The translations under genes were made by a program, and so were the position numbers. From assembly GCA_965203525.1 (NCBI GenBank), contig OZ241898.1:3038001-3102000 (forward strand): DNA of 64,000 bases, read 5' to 3'. Shown here piece by piece: positions 1 through 8,144 of this stretch. Every line of letters begins with the position of its first letter. Position 1 is the first letter of the stretch. The notes beneath the pieces were generated by a model that saw nothing but the letters and a program-made list of their open reading frames with translations, did not search any database and was not told the origin of the DNA. The stretch comes from WTFV01 sp965203525. GTDB lineage: Bacteria; Acidobacteriota; Vicinamibacteria; Vicinamibacterales; UBA8438.

Positions 1-575
1 TGAACCACGTCGCCGCCCGCGCGCTGCGCGAAGGCCGCGTGCTGTACGCGAAGGACCGGGGCGGCCCGCCGCCCGCCTCCCCGCCGTCCGGCGTCCGCGA
101 CGCGGGCGGCGCGCGCGGCCGGCACGCTTGGCCGGCGCCGGCGGCCGACCGGCCGTCCGGCGTCCGCGAGGGCGGCCCGCCGCGGTCCGACGTCGAGCAG
201 GCCCGTCTGCTCCTCGGCATGGCCGACGACGACCTCGATGCATTCCGCGCCATGCGCAACCCGGCCGAGTTCTCCGACGAGATCTTCGGGTTCCACGTCC
301 AGCAGGCGGCGGAGAAGTGCTGCAAGGCGTGGATCGCGTTGCTCGGCGAGGAGTATCCGCTGACGCACGACGTCGGCGAACTGATCGCCCGGATCCGCGA
401 GCGGGACGGCGCCGTGTCGGCGTTCGCCGGCCTGGCCGGATTCACGCCGTTCGCCGTGCGGTTCCGCTACGAACGCCTCCCGGAAACCGCTGCGCCGATC
501 GACCGGCCGGCCGCCGTCCGGCAGGTGGAAGCGCTCCGGCGGCGCGTCCGGGACCTGCTGCCGCCGGCGGCCTGA
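1..575 (+). CDS. MNT-HEPN fusion protein, copy 1 (5' truncated by window edge)
   Basis: Only the linker and the HEPN domain are inside the window; the reading frame is open from position 3 and matches the middle of the next two copies almost residue for residue, so the nucleotidyltransferase half lies upstream. The HEPN part begins near the SDVEQARLLL stretch and contains the HVQQAAEKC helix and the LTHDVGEL segment typical of classical HEPN domains that pair with minimal nucleotidyltransferases. No R-x4-6-H RNase motif is evident. It is the first of three tandem paralogues. The role in the family is toxin-antitoxin or nucleotide-linked regulation; the exact function here is inferred. Confidence 0.8.
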   Translation, partial: NHVAARALREGRVLYAKDRGGPPPASPPSGVRDAGGARGRHAWPAPAADRPSGVREGGPPRSDVEQARLLLGMADDDLDAFRAMRNPAEFSDEIFGFHVQQAAEKCCKAWIALLGEEYPLTHDVGELIARIRERDGAVSAFAGLAGFTPFAVRFRYERLPETAAPIDRPAAVRQVEALRRRVRDLLPPAA

Positions 576-622
576 CCGGGGCTTCTTCGGCTCCGGGAGG
601 AGCGCCGCGAACCGACGGCCGC

Positions 623-640
623 TCAGAAGAACAGCAGCAC
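623..640 (-). repeat. 18-bp echo of the Rieske gene 3' terminus
   Basis: The segment tcagaagaacagcagcac equals the last codons (VLLFF plus stop) of the Rieske gene at 3012. Further exact or near copies lie at 695, 1779, 2831 and 2940, each preceded by a similar gaaccgacgg(c/t) stretch. It marks repeated partial duplication of that gene end. Confidence 0.85.
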
Positions 641-694
641 GGTTCCTGATCGACGAACCGGCGACGGCGACGGATGCCGCGAACCGACGGCCGC

Positions 695-794
695 TCAGAA
701 GAACAGCAGCACGTCCTCCTCCACCTCGCCGATCACGACGCTCGTCTCCGTGACGCCGGTGACGCGGAAGCGGTAGAGGCCGCGCGGCGCCGGA
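695..794 (-). repeat. 100-bp duplicate of the Rieske gene 3' end, copy 1
   Basis: This stretch reproduces positions 3012-3111, the last 32 codons plus stop of the Rieske gene, with one mismatch seen near its end. It has no start codon and no upstream Rieske sequence, so it is a fragment, not a gene. Similarity ends abruptly at the ggccgga motif, after which the MNT-HEPN leader begins. It is the junction of a tandem duplication unit of about 1.08 kb. Confidence 0.9.
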
Positions 795-830
795 CGCCCG
801 GCGGTACGACGTTTGCTTGATCGACGGGCC

Positions 831-1709
831 ATGGACCATGATCGATTTGAAGACCCGATGCCGGACCTCGGCGACGCGCTCCTCGACCGGATGATCCGGA
901 CCCTCGTCGCAGAAGCCGACCCCGAACAGGTGATCCTTTTCGGCTCCCGCGCGCGCGGCGACGCGCGGCCCGATTCCGACGTCGACCTGCTCGTCGTCGA
1001 GTCCGAACCGTTCGGCGCCGGACGCTGCCGGCACGCCGAGACCGTCCGCCTGTGCCAGGCGCTGCCGGCAACCCCGGTGGCCAGGGACATCCTCGTCTAC
1101 AGCCGCGACGAGATCGAACGGTGGCGCGGCTCGCTGAACCACGTTGCCGCCCGCGCGCTGCGCGAGGGCCGCGTGCTGTACGCGAAGGACCGGGGCGGCC
1201 CGCTGCCCGCCTCCCCGCCGTCCAGCGTCCGCGACGCGGGCGGCGCGCGCGGCCGGCACGCCTGGCCGGCGCCGGCGGCCGCCCGGCCGGCCAGCGTCCG
1301 CGACGGCGGCCCGCCGCGGTCCGACGTCGATCAGGCCCGCCTGCTCCTCGGCATGGCCGACGACGACCTCGATGCATTCCGCGCCATGCGCAACCCGGCC
1401 GAGTTCTCCGACGAGATCTTCGGGTTCCACGTCCAGCAGGCGGCGGAGAAGTGCTGCAAGGCGTGGATCGCGTTGCTCGGCGAGGAGTATCCGCTGACGC
1501 ACGACGTCGGAGAACTGATCGCCCGGATCCGCGAGCGGGACGGCGCCGTGTCGGCGTTCGCCGGCCTGGCCGGATTCACGCCGTTCGCCGTGCGGTTCCG
1601 CTACGAACGCCTCCCGGAAACCGCCGCGCCGATCGACCGGCCGGCCGCCGTCCGGCAGGTGGAAGCGCTCCGGCGGCGCGTCCGGGACCTGCTGCCGCCG
1701 GCGGCCTGA
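831..1709 (+). CDS. MNT-HEPN fusion protein, copy 2
   Basis: The N-terminal half (about residues 15-115) is a minimal nucleotidyltransferase with the signature GSRARGDARPDSDVDLLVV; G38-S39 and Asp50/Asp52 are the expected nucleotide and metal residues. A Pro/Gly/Arg-rich linker (about 116-165) with two copies of an SGVRD/SVRDGGPP-like segment joins it to a C-terminal HEPN domain. MNT and HEPN proteins are normally separate partner genes (MntA/HepT or nucleotidyltransferase/HEPN pairs), where the MNT modifies or neutralises the HEPN; here both are one chain. ATG at 831 is preferred to the TTG at 813; ATG 858 is possible. It is one of three tandem copies. Function is inferred from family. Confidence 0.85.
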   Translation: MDHDRFEDPMPDLGDALLDRMIRTLVAEADPEQVILFGSRARGDARPDSDVDLLVVESEPFGAGRCRHAETVRLCQALPATPVARDILVYSRDEIERWRGSLNHVAARALREGRVLYAKDRGGPLPASPPSSVRDAGGARGRHAWPAPAAARPASVRDGGPPRSDVDQARLLLGMADDDLDAFRAMRNPAEFSDEIFGFHVQQAAEKCCKAWIALLGEEYPLTHDVGELIARIRERDGAVSAFAGLAGFTPFAVRFRYERLPETAAPIDRPAAVRQVEALRRRVRDLLPPAA

Positions 1710-1778
1710 CCGGGCTTCTTCGGCTCCGGGAGGAGCGCCGCTTCGTCTCCGGGAGGAGCGCCGCGAACCGACGGCTGC

Positions 1779-1878
1779 TCAGAAGAACAGCAGCACGTCC
1801 TCCTCCACCTCGCCGATCACGACGCTCGTCTCCGTGACGCCGGTGACGCGGAAGCGGTAGAGGCCGCGCGGGGCCGGA
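1779..1878 (-). repeat. 100-bp duplicate of the Rieske gene 3' end, copy 2
   Basis: It matches the 3' end of the Rieske gene at 3012-3111, again ending exactly at ggggccgga and joined to the leader of an MNT-HEPN gene. The identical breakpoint as at 794 shows that the repeat unit is the Rieske 3' fragment plus the MNT-HEPN gene, multiplied in tandem. Confidence 0.9.
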
Positions 1879-1912
1879 CGCCGCGGTACGACGTTTGCTT
1901 GACCGACGGGCC

Positions 1913-2782
1913 ATGGACCATGATCGGCTCGAAGACCAGATGCCGGACCTCGGCGACGCGCTCCTCGACCGGATGATCCGGACCCTCGTCGCAGAGGCCG
2001 ACCCCGAACAGGTGATCCTTTTCGGCTCCCGCGCGCGCGGCGACGCGCGGCCCGATTCCGACGTCGACCTGCTCGTCGTCGAATCCGAACCGTTCGGCGC
2101 CGGACGCTGCCGGCACGCGGAGACCGTCCGCCTGTGCCAGGCGCTGCCGGCAACCCCGGTGGCCAGGGACATCCTCGTCTACAGCCGCGACGAGATCGAA
2201 CGGTGGCGCGGCTCGCTGAACCACGTCGCCGCCCGCGCGTTGCGCGAGGGCCGCGTGCTGTACGCGAAGGACCGGGGCGGCCCGCCGCCCGCCTCCCCGC
2301 CGTCCGGCGTCCGCGACGCGGGCGGCCGGTACGCCTGGCCGGCGCCGTCGGCCGCCCGGCCGTCCGGCGTCCGCGAGGGCGGCCCGCCGCGGCCCGACGT
2401 CGAGCAGGCCCGTCTGCTCCTCGACATGGCCGACGGCGACCTCGACATCCTGCGGGTCGCGCGTGACCCGGCCGAAGTCTCGGATGAAGGCTTCGGGTTC
2501 CACGTCCAGCAGGCGGCGGAGAAGTGCTGCAAGGCGTGGATCGCGTTGCTCGGCGAGGAGTATCCGCTGACGCACGACGTCGGCGAACTGATCGCCCGGA
2601 TCCGCGAGCGGGACGGCGCCGTGTCGGCGTTCGCCGGCCTGGCCGGATTCACGCCGTTCGCCGTGCGGTTCCGCTACGAACGCCTCCCGGAAACCGCCGC
2701 GCCGATCGACCGGCCGGCCGCCGTCCGGCAGGTGGAAGCGCTCCGGCGGCGCGTCCGGGAACTGCTGCCGCCGGCGGCCTGA
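1913..2782 (+). CDS. MNT-HEPN fusion protein, copy 3 (locally diverged)
   Basis: This copy has the same architecture as the gene at 831: the MNT signature GSRARGDARPDSDVDLL, a Pro-rich linker shorter by a few residues, then HEPN. The first ~120 residues and the last ~90 are nearly identical to copy 2. In the first HEPN helix, however, a patch of about 25 residues differs strongly (MADGDLDILRVARDPAEVSD against MADDDLDAFRAMRNPAEFSD). Such a confined patch in otherwise near-identical tandem genes suggests conversion from another paralogue or selection for altered partner recognition. ATG 1913 is chosen by analogy with copy 2; the TTG at 1895 is the alternative. Confidence 0.85.
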   Translation: MDHDRLEDQMPDLGDALLDRMIRTLVAEADPEQVILFGSRARGDARPDSDVDLLVVESEPFGAGRCRHAETVRLCQALPATPVARDILVYSRDEIERWRGSLNHVAARALREGRVLYAKDRGGPPPASPPSGVRDAGGRYAWPAPSAARPSGVREGGPPRPDVEQARLLLDMADGDLDILRVARDPAEVSDEGFGFHVQQAAEKCCKAWIALLGEEYPLTHDVGELIARIRERDGAVSAFAGLAGFTPFAVRFRYERLPETAAPIDRPAAVRQVEALRRRVRELLPPAA

Positions 2783-3011
2783 CCGGGGCTTCTTCGGCTC
2801 CGGGAGGAGCGCCGCGAACCGCCGGCCGCCCAGAAGAACAGCAGCACGTCCTCTTCCGCCGGCGGCCTGACCGGGCTTCTTCGTCTCCGGGAGGAGCGCC
2901 GCTTCGTCTCCGGGAGAAGCGCCGCGAACCGACGGCTGCTCAGAAGAACAGCAGCACGGTTCCTGATCGACGAACCGGCGACGGCGCCGGATGCCGCGAA
3001 CCGACGGCCGC
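2783..3011. repeat. Intergenic patchwork of short duplications
   Basis: No gene is visible. The stretch consists of repeated short blocks: ccgggaggagcgccgcgaacc-like segments, two more echoes of the Rieske 3' terminus (2831 and 2940), and copies of the cggcggcctgaccggg end of the HEPN gene. It resembles the 576-690 and 1710-1778 spacers, with the blocks in different order and number. Confidence 0.7.
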
Positions 3012-3581
3012 TCAGAAGAACAGCAGCACGTCCTCCTCCACCTCGCCGATCACGACGCTCGTCTCCGTGACGCCGGTGACGCGGAAGCGGTAGAGGCCGC
3101 GCGGGGCCGGACCGCCGAGGCGGCGGCCGTCGGCGACGGCGAAGGCGCTGTTGTGGCAGGGGCAGAGGTAGACCGGATCGTCGACCGGACCGGTTTCGGC
3201 GATCACGTCCGGGTGCAGGTCGGCGGGGTCGCCGACGAAGTCGACCTCGCACCGTTCGTGGGGACAGACCACGCAGACCGCCCGGAAGCGGTCCGGCGCG
3301 TCGTCGGCGTCCGAGATCCGCGCCACCATGCCGTTGACGCGGATGGGCCGATCCGGCGCCGCCGCGGTCGGCAGCGACACGGCGCTCGCGCGGAACCGGC
3401 GCGCGCGGCCCGGGGCGGCGAGCGTCTCGCGCGGCACCAGCACCGGGCGGGCCAGCGGGTGGTAGCGGCGGCGGAACCGCCGCGCCTGGGCCCGGAGACG
3501 GCTTCCGAACCCGGCGAACAGGACCGCGGCGGTCTGCAGGAACGTTCGGCGCGGCACCGGCGGCGCGGGGCGGCCCGTCAT
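3012..3581 (-). CDS. Rieske [2Fe-2S] protein with twin-arginine-type signal
   Basis: The 189-aa protein starts with an RRTFLQTAA segment (residues 11-19) followed by a short hydrophobic stretch, fitting a Tat-exported, possibly membrane-anchored iron-sulfur protein. Rieske box 1 is C106-P-H108-E-R-C111 and box 2 is C140-P-C142-H143; C106, H108, C140 and H143 would bind the cluster and C111/C142 form the family disulfide. It is likely the electron-transfer subunit of a quinol-oxidising or cytochrome-linked complex. The diheme cytochrome just upstream on the same strand supports a shared redox role, though no cytochrome b gene is present. Its 3' end has been copied into the upstream MNT-HEPN array and its 5' end just behind itself. 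Confidence 0.85.
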   Translation of the reverse strand: MTGRPAPPVPRRTFLQTAAVLFAGFGSRLRAQARRFRRRYHPLARPVLVPRETLAAPGRARRFRASAVSLPTAAAPDRPIRVNGMVARISDADDAPDRFRAVCVVCPHERCEVDFVGDPADLHPDVIAETGPVDDPVYLCPCHNSAFAVADGRRLGGPAPRGLYRFRVTGVTETSVVIGEVEEDVLLFF

Positions 3582-3630
3582 CGAGCGTTCTCCGCCCGGA
3601 ACCCGGAGGCGGAAGAGGACCTGCCGCCGT

Positions 3631-3667
3631 CCGGCGGCGCGGGGCGGCCCGTCATCGAGCGTTCTCC
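3631..3667 (-). repeat. 37-bp echo of the Rieske gene start
   Basis: Positions 3631-3667 repeat 3557-3593 (start codon, first codons and the bases before them) at an offset of 74 bp. The duplicated ATG leads only into a short unrelated reading frame, so this is not a second gene. It may duplicate the ribosome-binding region. Confidence 0.8.
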
Positions 3668-3718
3668 CCGGCCGCGCGCGCGAGGCGTCGGCGGCGGAGC
3701 GCTCCGGAGGAGGAAGCC

Positions 3719-3961
3719 GTCAACGCCCCGTCCGTCCCCGCACCCACGCCGCCAGGGTCCGCCATTCTTCGGCATCCTGCGACGCCCAGTGCTTGCCGCC
3801 GGCGTGCCAACGGCTGCCGTGGAGCGCCCCGGAACGGCCCGTCAACGCCCTGTCCGTCCCCGCACCCACGCCGCCAGGGTCCGCCATTCCTCGGCATCCT
3901 GCGACGTCCAGTGCTTGCCGCCGGCGTGCCAACGGCTGCCGTGGAGCGCCCCGGAACGGCC
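3719..3961 (-). repeat. Two tandem echoes of the cytochrome gene 3' end
   Basis: Two units (3719-3840 and 3841-3961) repeat the terminal ~100 bp of the diheme cytochrome gene (3962-4061) plus a ~20-bp tail ending in tggagcgccccggaacgg. The copies differ by only a few bases and have a period of about 121 bp. Each carries its own stop codon and no start, so they are fragments. The pattern parallels the Rieske 3' echoes at 695 and 1779. Confidence 0.9.
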
Positions 3962-3962
3962 G

Positions 3963-4763
3963 TCAACGCCCCGTCCGTCCCCGCACCCACGCCGCCAGGG
4001 TCCGCCATTCTTCGGCATCCTGCGACGTCCAGTGCTTGCCGCCGGCGTGCCAACGGCTGCCGCCCGCCTCTTCGACCAGCGGGTTCACCAGCAGTGCGCT
4101 TTGCAGCGGCGCGCCCGGAACCACCAGGCGCTGAACGCGCTCGAAGTTCCGGAACGACTGCTCCTCGTCCCACGTCTCCCGGCCCGGAGGCAACGGCTCC
4201 AGGAAGCTGTTGCCCCCGCCGGTCGAGTGGCACACCACGCAACGCGCGTTGCCCGGACGGCGGTGCAGGAAGACCGGCTCCACCTCGTCGCGGTAGAAGC
4301 CGAAGTCGAGGGCGATCGACGTCGTGCTCACCCAGTCGGCGAGCGCCCGCCATTCCTCGTCGTCCTGCGACGTCCAGTGCTTGCCGCCGGCGTGCCAACG
4401 GCTGCCGCCCGCCTCTTCGACCAGCGGGTTCACCAGCAGGACGCTTTGCAGCGGCGCGCCCGGAACCACCAGGCGCCGCACCCGCTCGAAGTTCCGGAAC
4501 GACTGCTCCTCGTCCCACGTCTCCCGGCCCGGAGGCAACGGCTCCAGGAAGCTGTTGCCCCCGCCGGTCGAGTGGCACACCACGCAGCGCGCGTTGCCGG
4601 GACGGCGGTGCAGGAAGATCGGCTCGACCGTCGAGCGGTAGAGGTCGAAGTCGAGCCCGAGCAGCGTCCCGCCTTCGCCGGGCGTCTGCGCCGGCGCCGG
4701 CCCGGCGAGCCCGGCGCCGGCCGCGAGCGCGACGGCGGCAACGAACGTCGTCCTCGAGAACAT
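3963..4763 (-). CDS. Diheme c-type cytochrome with internal duplication
   Basis: The 266-aa protein has a Sec-type signal peptide ending near AQA26-like residues. Two ~115-residue repeats follow, each with one heme c site: C60-V-V-C63-H64 and C175-V-V-C178-H179. Each repeat ends in an SRWHAGGKHW segment that could supply the sixth heme ligand. The two halves are almost identical in DNA as well as protein, so the duplication is recent. It is probably a periplasmic electron carrier acting with the Rieske protein encoded downstream. The start is the only Met giving a signal peptide, and the stop lies at the edge of the downstream echo repeats. Confidence 0.8.
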   Translation of the reverse strand: MFSRTTFVAAVALAAGAGLAGPAPAQTPGEGGTLLGLDFDLYRSTVEPIFLHRRPGNARCVVCHSTGGGNSFLEPLPPGRETWDEEQSFRNFERVRRLVVPGAPLQSVLLVNPLVEEAGGSRWHAGGKHWTSQDDEEWRALADWVSTTSIALDFGFYRDEVEPVFLHRRPGNARCVVCHSTGGGNSFLEPLPPGRETWDEEQSFRNFERVQRLVVPGAPLQSALLVNPLVEEAGGSRWHAGGKHWTSQDAEEWRTLAAWVRGRTGR

Positions 4764-4786
4764 GGTGCGCGTCCCCTCCTTCGAAC

Positions 4787-5866
4787 CTACCCGCCGACCG
4801 GCAGCCCCGGCAGCCTGGCCGTGATGTTCCGCTTCGGGACCTGGCCGACCGGGATCACCGCGACCTCCTTGCGCTCCGCCACGTCGACCACCGAGACGGT
4901 GTTCGAGTGGGCGTTGGCCACGTAGAGGTGCCTGCTGTCCGGGGTGAACGTCAGCCAGTCGGGGACGACGCCCACCTTCACGCCGCCGAGCAGCTCCAGG
5001 CCGGGCAGCGAGTAGGCGTAGACGCTGCCGTTGATCTTGCTGGTGGACCAGAGCGACGTGCCGTCCGGCGTGATCTTGATCCCGTGCGCCGGCGCGCCCT
5101 GGATGCCGTAGGTGTTGCGCTCGGCCACCGGAACGTCGGGCTGCACGATGCGCCGGACCTCGCGGCGCTTCTCCCAGTCGACCACCGCGAAGCCGTGCAG
5201 GTTGGAGATCTGCACGTACATGTTCTTCGTCGAGCCGTCCGGGTTCGTGTCGAACGTGAACGGCCGCACGCCGCCTTCGAAGTGGAACGCGAAGACCGGC
5301 CGCTCCAGCCCGGTGTCGATCACCGTCGCGCTCGAGCCGCCGATGGAGCCGGCGACGACGTAGCGGCTGTCGGGGGTCATGAACGTGTTGTGGACGCCGC
5401 GCAGGATGCGGATGAACGAGACGTGCTCCTCCGCGGCGGCGTCGATGACGTCGACGCCGCCGCCGACGCCCCGGATGGCGACGTAGAGCCGCTCGCCGTT
5501 CTCGTGGATGGCGACGTTGTTCGGCCGCCCGCTGAGCGGGATCGACTTGCGGACCTCGAGCGTCTTCGTGTCGACGACGTCGAGCGTGTGGGTCGACTCG
5601 TTGCTCAGGTAGAGCCGGCTGCCGTCGGGCGCCGCGGCCACGCCGTGGATCACCTCGACGCCGGTGATCTCGGCGACGATCTCGTTGGTCGCCGGATCGA
5701 TCAGGTGCACGTTGTCGCCGGCCGCGTTGGTCTGCACGACGTAGACGTCGTCCTCGTTCGCGGCCGCGGCCGGCGTCCAGCCGGCGGCGGACAGCGCGAG
5801 CGCGGCCAGTGCGGTGGCAAGCGTCCGGCGGGCGGGCCGGAACGTCCGGGCGGCGGTTGCTGGCAT
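4787..5866 (-). CDS. YVTN-type beta-propeller repeat protein, secreted
   Basis: The 359-aa protein has an N-terminal signal peptide (hydrophobic core LATALAALALSAAG, cleavage near AAAA-NEDD). Repeated blades follow the pattern NVHLIDPATNEIVAEI, TLDVVDTKTLEVRKSI, GVDVID, TVSVVDVAERKEVAVIPVG, typical of YVTN/lactonase-like seven-bladed propellers. These proteins are extracytoplasmic; many have no proven enzymatic role. It lies directly upstream of the cytochrome gene on the same strand (gap about 23 bp), suggesting co-transcription with the cytochrome and Rieske genes and a link to periplasmic redox or binding functions. Confidence 0.8.
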   Translation of the reverse strand: MPATAARTFRPARRTLATALAALALSAAGWTPAAAANEDDVYVVQTNAAGDNVHLIDPATNEIVAEITGVEVIHGVAAAPDGSRLYLSNESTHTLDVVDTKTLEVRKSIPLSGRPNNVAIHENGERLYVAIRGVGGGVDVIDAAAEEHVSFIRILRGVHNTFMTPDSRYVVAGSIGGSSATVIDTGLERPVFAFHFEGGVRPFTFDTNPDGSTKNMYVQISNLHGFAVVDWEKRREVRRIVQPDVPVAERNTYGIQGAPAHGIKITPDGTSLWSTSKINGSVYAYSLPGLELLGGVKVGVVPDWLTFTPDSRHLYVANAHSNTVSVVDVAERKEVAVIPVGQVPKRNITARLPGLPVGG

Positions 5867-6119
5867 GGTGGCTCTCCTCGGTGTCCGATCTACCGGGGGA
5901 CTGTAGCGAGGCGTCCGGCGGGCGTCAACCGCGGCAACCGCGGCCGGAGCGGGCCGGCGGAACCCACGGGACCGCCTTTTGCGTCACACTAGGGACGGAC
6001 GCCCGGAACGCGCCGGCGGCGCGGCCGGCGTCCGTCGCGCGCCGTCTTTCGAGCGGCGCCGCAACTGCCGCCCGTTCCGCGGCCGTGCGGCCACGCCGCG
6101 TGTCACAAGGAGATCGCAC

Positions 6120-7142
6120 ATGGACCAGATGCCCAAAATCCCCATCGACGTCTCGCGGGTGCGCCTGCCGCGGGGCGCCGCCACGGCGGCCGCCGCGCTG
6201 GTCGCCGCGGTCGTCGTCGCCTTCGGCGCGCTGTACCAGGTGCAGCCGGAGGAAGTCGGCGTCGTGCTCCGGTTCGGCCGCTACGTGCGCGCCACCGAGC
6301 CGGGCCTGCGCGCCAAGATCCCGTTCGCCGAGACGGTGCTGAAGGTGCCCGTGCAGCGACAGCTCAAGCAGGAGTTCGGCTTCCGGACGATCGAGCCGGG
6401 CATCCGCACCGAGTACGCCTCCTTCGACCGCGACGCCACCGACGAGTCGATGATGCTGACCGGCGACCTCAACGTGGCGGTGGTCGAGTGGATCGTGCAG
6501 TTCCGCGTCGCCGACCCCTACCTCTACCTCTTCAAGGTGCGCAACCTGGAGGACACCTTCCGCGCCATGAACGAGGCGATCATGCGCGAGGTGGTCGGGG
6601 ACCGGACGGTCACCGAGGTGCTCACGGTCGGGCGCCAGGAGATCGAGTCGCGCGTCGAGGAGCGGCTGCAGGATCTGGCCAACCAGTACGAGATGGGCAT
6701 CACCATCGACCAGGTGGTGCTGCAGGACGTCAACCCGCCGGATCCGGTCAAGCCGTCGTGGGACGAGGTCAACCAGGCCCAGCAGCAGCGTGACCGGATG
6801 ATCAACGAGGCGCGGGCCGAGTACAACCGCGTGATCCCCCGCGCGCGGGGCGAAGCCGAGCAGACGGTGCTGCAGGCCGAGGGCTACGCGCTCGACCGGG
6901 TCAACCGGGCGCAGGGCGAGGCGGCCCGCTTCGAGGCGGTCCAGGCCGCGTACCGCCAGGCTCCCGACGTCACGCGGCGCCGGCTGTACCTGGAGACGAT
7001 GCAGCGCATCCTGCCGCGGGTCGGCCGGAAGCTCTACGTCGACGAGGACGCGACCGGCGTGCTGCCGCTGCTGTCGCTCGACGGCGCGGCGCCGCGCCGG
7101 ACGCCCGACGCGGCGCCCGCGGCGGCCGGAGGTGGACAATGA
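6120..7142 (+). CDS. hflK: HflK, regulator of the FtsH protease
   Basis: The 340-aa SPFH/prohibitin-family protein has a single N-terminal membrane helix (about residues 20-40) followed by the YQVQPEEVGVVLRFGRYVR band-7 start, the DVNPPDPVKPSWDEVNQAQQQRD segment diagnostic of HflK, and a C-terminal coiled coil. HflK and HflC form a large cage in the inner membrane around FtsH and modulate degradation of membrane proteins. ATG 6120 is chosen because an AAGGAGA ribosome-binding site lies just upstream and because it gives the expected length. The gene overlaps hflC by four bases (ATGA), so the two are translationally coupled. A GC-rich hairpin-like stretch precedes the site. Confidence 0.95.
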   Translation: MDQMPKIPIDVSRVRLPRGAATAAAALVAAVVVAFGALYQVQPEEVGVVLRFGRYVRATEPGLRAKIPFAETVLKVPVQRQLKQEFGFRTIEPGIRTEYASFDRDATDESMMLTGDLNVAVVEWIVQFRVADPYLYLFKVRNLEDTFRAMNEAIMREVVGDRTVTEVLTVGRQEIESRVEERLQDLANQYEMGITIDQVVLQDVNPPDPVKPSWDEVNQAQQQRDRMINEARAEYNRVIPRARGEAEQTVLQAEGYALDRVNRAQGEAARFEAVQAAYRQAPDVTRRRLYLETMQRILPRVGRKLYVDEDATGVLPLLSLDGAAPRRTPDAAPAAAGGGQ

Positions 7143-8068
7143 GCAGAACCACGCTTTCGTTCGTGATCGCCTTCGCGGCCCTGTTCGTCTTCGGACAGGC
7201 CACCTACACCGTCAGCGAAACCGAGCAGGTCATCCTGACGCAGTTCGGCGAGCCGGTCGGAGACCCGGTGGTCGCCCCGGGACTGCACTTCAAGATCCCC
7301 TTCATCCAGCGGACCAACGTCTTCGAGAAACGCTTCCTGGAATGGGACGGCAACCCCAACCAGGTGCCGACCCGCGACAAGCGGTTCATCTGGGTGGACA
7401 CCTACGCCCGCTGGCGGATCGTCGACCCGCTGCTCTTCTTCCAGCGCCTGCGCGACGAGCGCGGCGCGCAGTCGCGGCTCGACGACATCCTCGACGGGGA
7501 GACGCGCAACGCCGTGGCGCGGCACGACCTGATCGAGCTCGTGCGCAGCACCAACCGCGACCCCGCCGACGTGCCGATCGAGTCGGAGGAGGAAGCGGCC
7601 ATCCTCGAAGAGATCGCACGCGGCCGGCGGGAAGTGACGCGGGAGATCCTGGAAACGGCCGCGACGCGCACCGCCGACCTGGGCATCGAGCTGCTCGACC
7701 TGCGCTTCAAGCGGATCAACTACGTCGAGGAGGTGCAGCAGGACGTCTTCGCGCGGATGATCGCCGAGCGGCAGCGGATCGCCGAGGAGTTCCGGTCGGA
7801 AGGCCAGGGCGAGTCGGCCCGCATCCACGGCGAGCGGGAGCGCGAGCTGGCGCAGATCCAGTCCGAGGCCTACCGCCGGGCCGAGGAGCTGCGCGGCGAA
7901 GCCGACGCCAACGCGACCAGCATCTACGCGGATGCGTACAACCGCGACGGCGAATTCTACGCGTTCACCAAGTCGCTGGAGACCTACGAGGCGACCATGG
8001 ATCCGTCGACGCTGTTCATTCTCGGGACCGACAGCGAACTGCTGCGCTTCCTGGAACGGACGCGCTGA
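7139..8068 (+). CDS. hflC: HflC, partner of HflK
   Basis: The 309-aa SPFH-domain protein has an N-terminal membrane anchor (LSFVIAFAALFVFGQ), the YTVSETEQVILTQFGEPV opening typical of HflC, the RIHGERERELAQIQSEAYRRAEE coiled coil and the DPSTLFILGTDSELLRFL ending. It forms the hetero-oligomeric HflKC complex with the upstream product, restraining FtsH at the inner membrane. Its start codon sits inside the last codons of hflK. The length and domain order are those of the family; nothing is unusual. Confidence 0.95.
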   Translation: MSRTTLSFVIAFAALFVFGQATYTVSETEQVILTQFGEPVGDPVVAPGLHFKIPFIQRTNVFEKRFLEWDGNPNQVPTRDKRFIWVDTYARWRIVDPLLFFQRLRDERGAQSRLDDILDGETRNAVARHDLIELVRSTNRDPADVPIESEEEAAILEEIARGRREVTREILETAATRTADLGIELLDLRFKRINYVEEVQQDVFARMIAERQRIAEEFRSEGQGESARIHGERERELAQIQSEAYRRAEELRGEADANATSIYADAYNRDGEFYAFTKSLETYEATMDPSTLFILGTDSELLRFLERTR

Positions 8069-8144
8069 GACGGGCCGCCTGCTTCGATGCCGTGAGCCGC
8101 CCCGGGCGGCGGCTCACGGCCCGCGGCCGGCCGCCGCCCGCGGG

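Noticed and set aside
3719..3961. Additional short cytochrome-like genes
   Set aside because: The frames carry no heme motif and no start; they are 3' fragments of the real gene.
2991..4925. A 644-codon plus-strand open frame with internal repeats
   Set aside because: It is the antisense of the Rieske and cytochrome genes; its repeats merely reflect the echoed cytochrome 3' ends.
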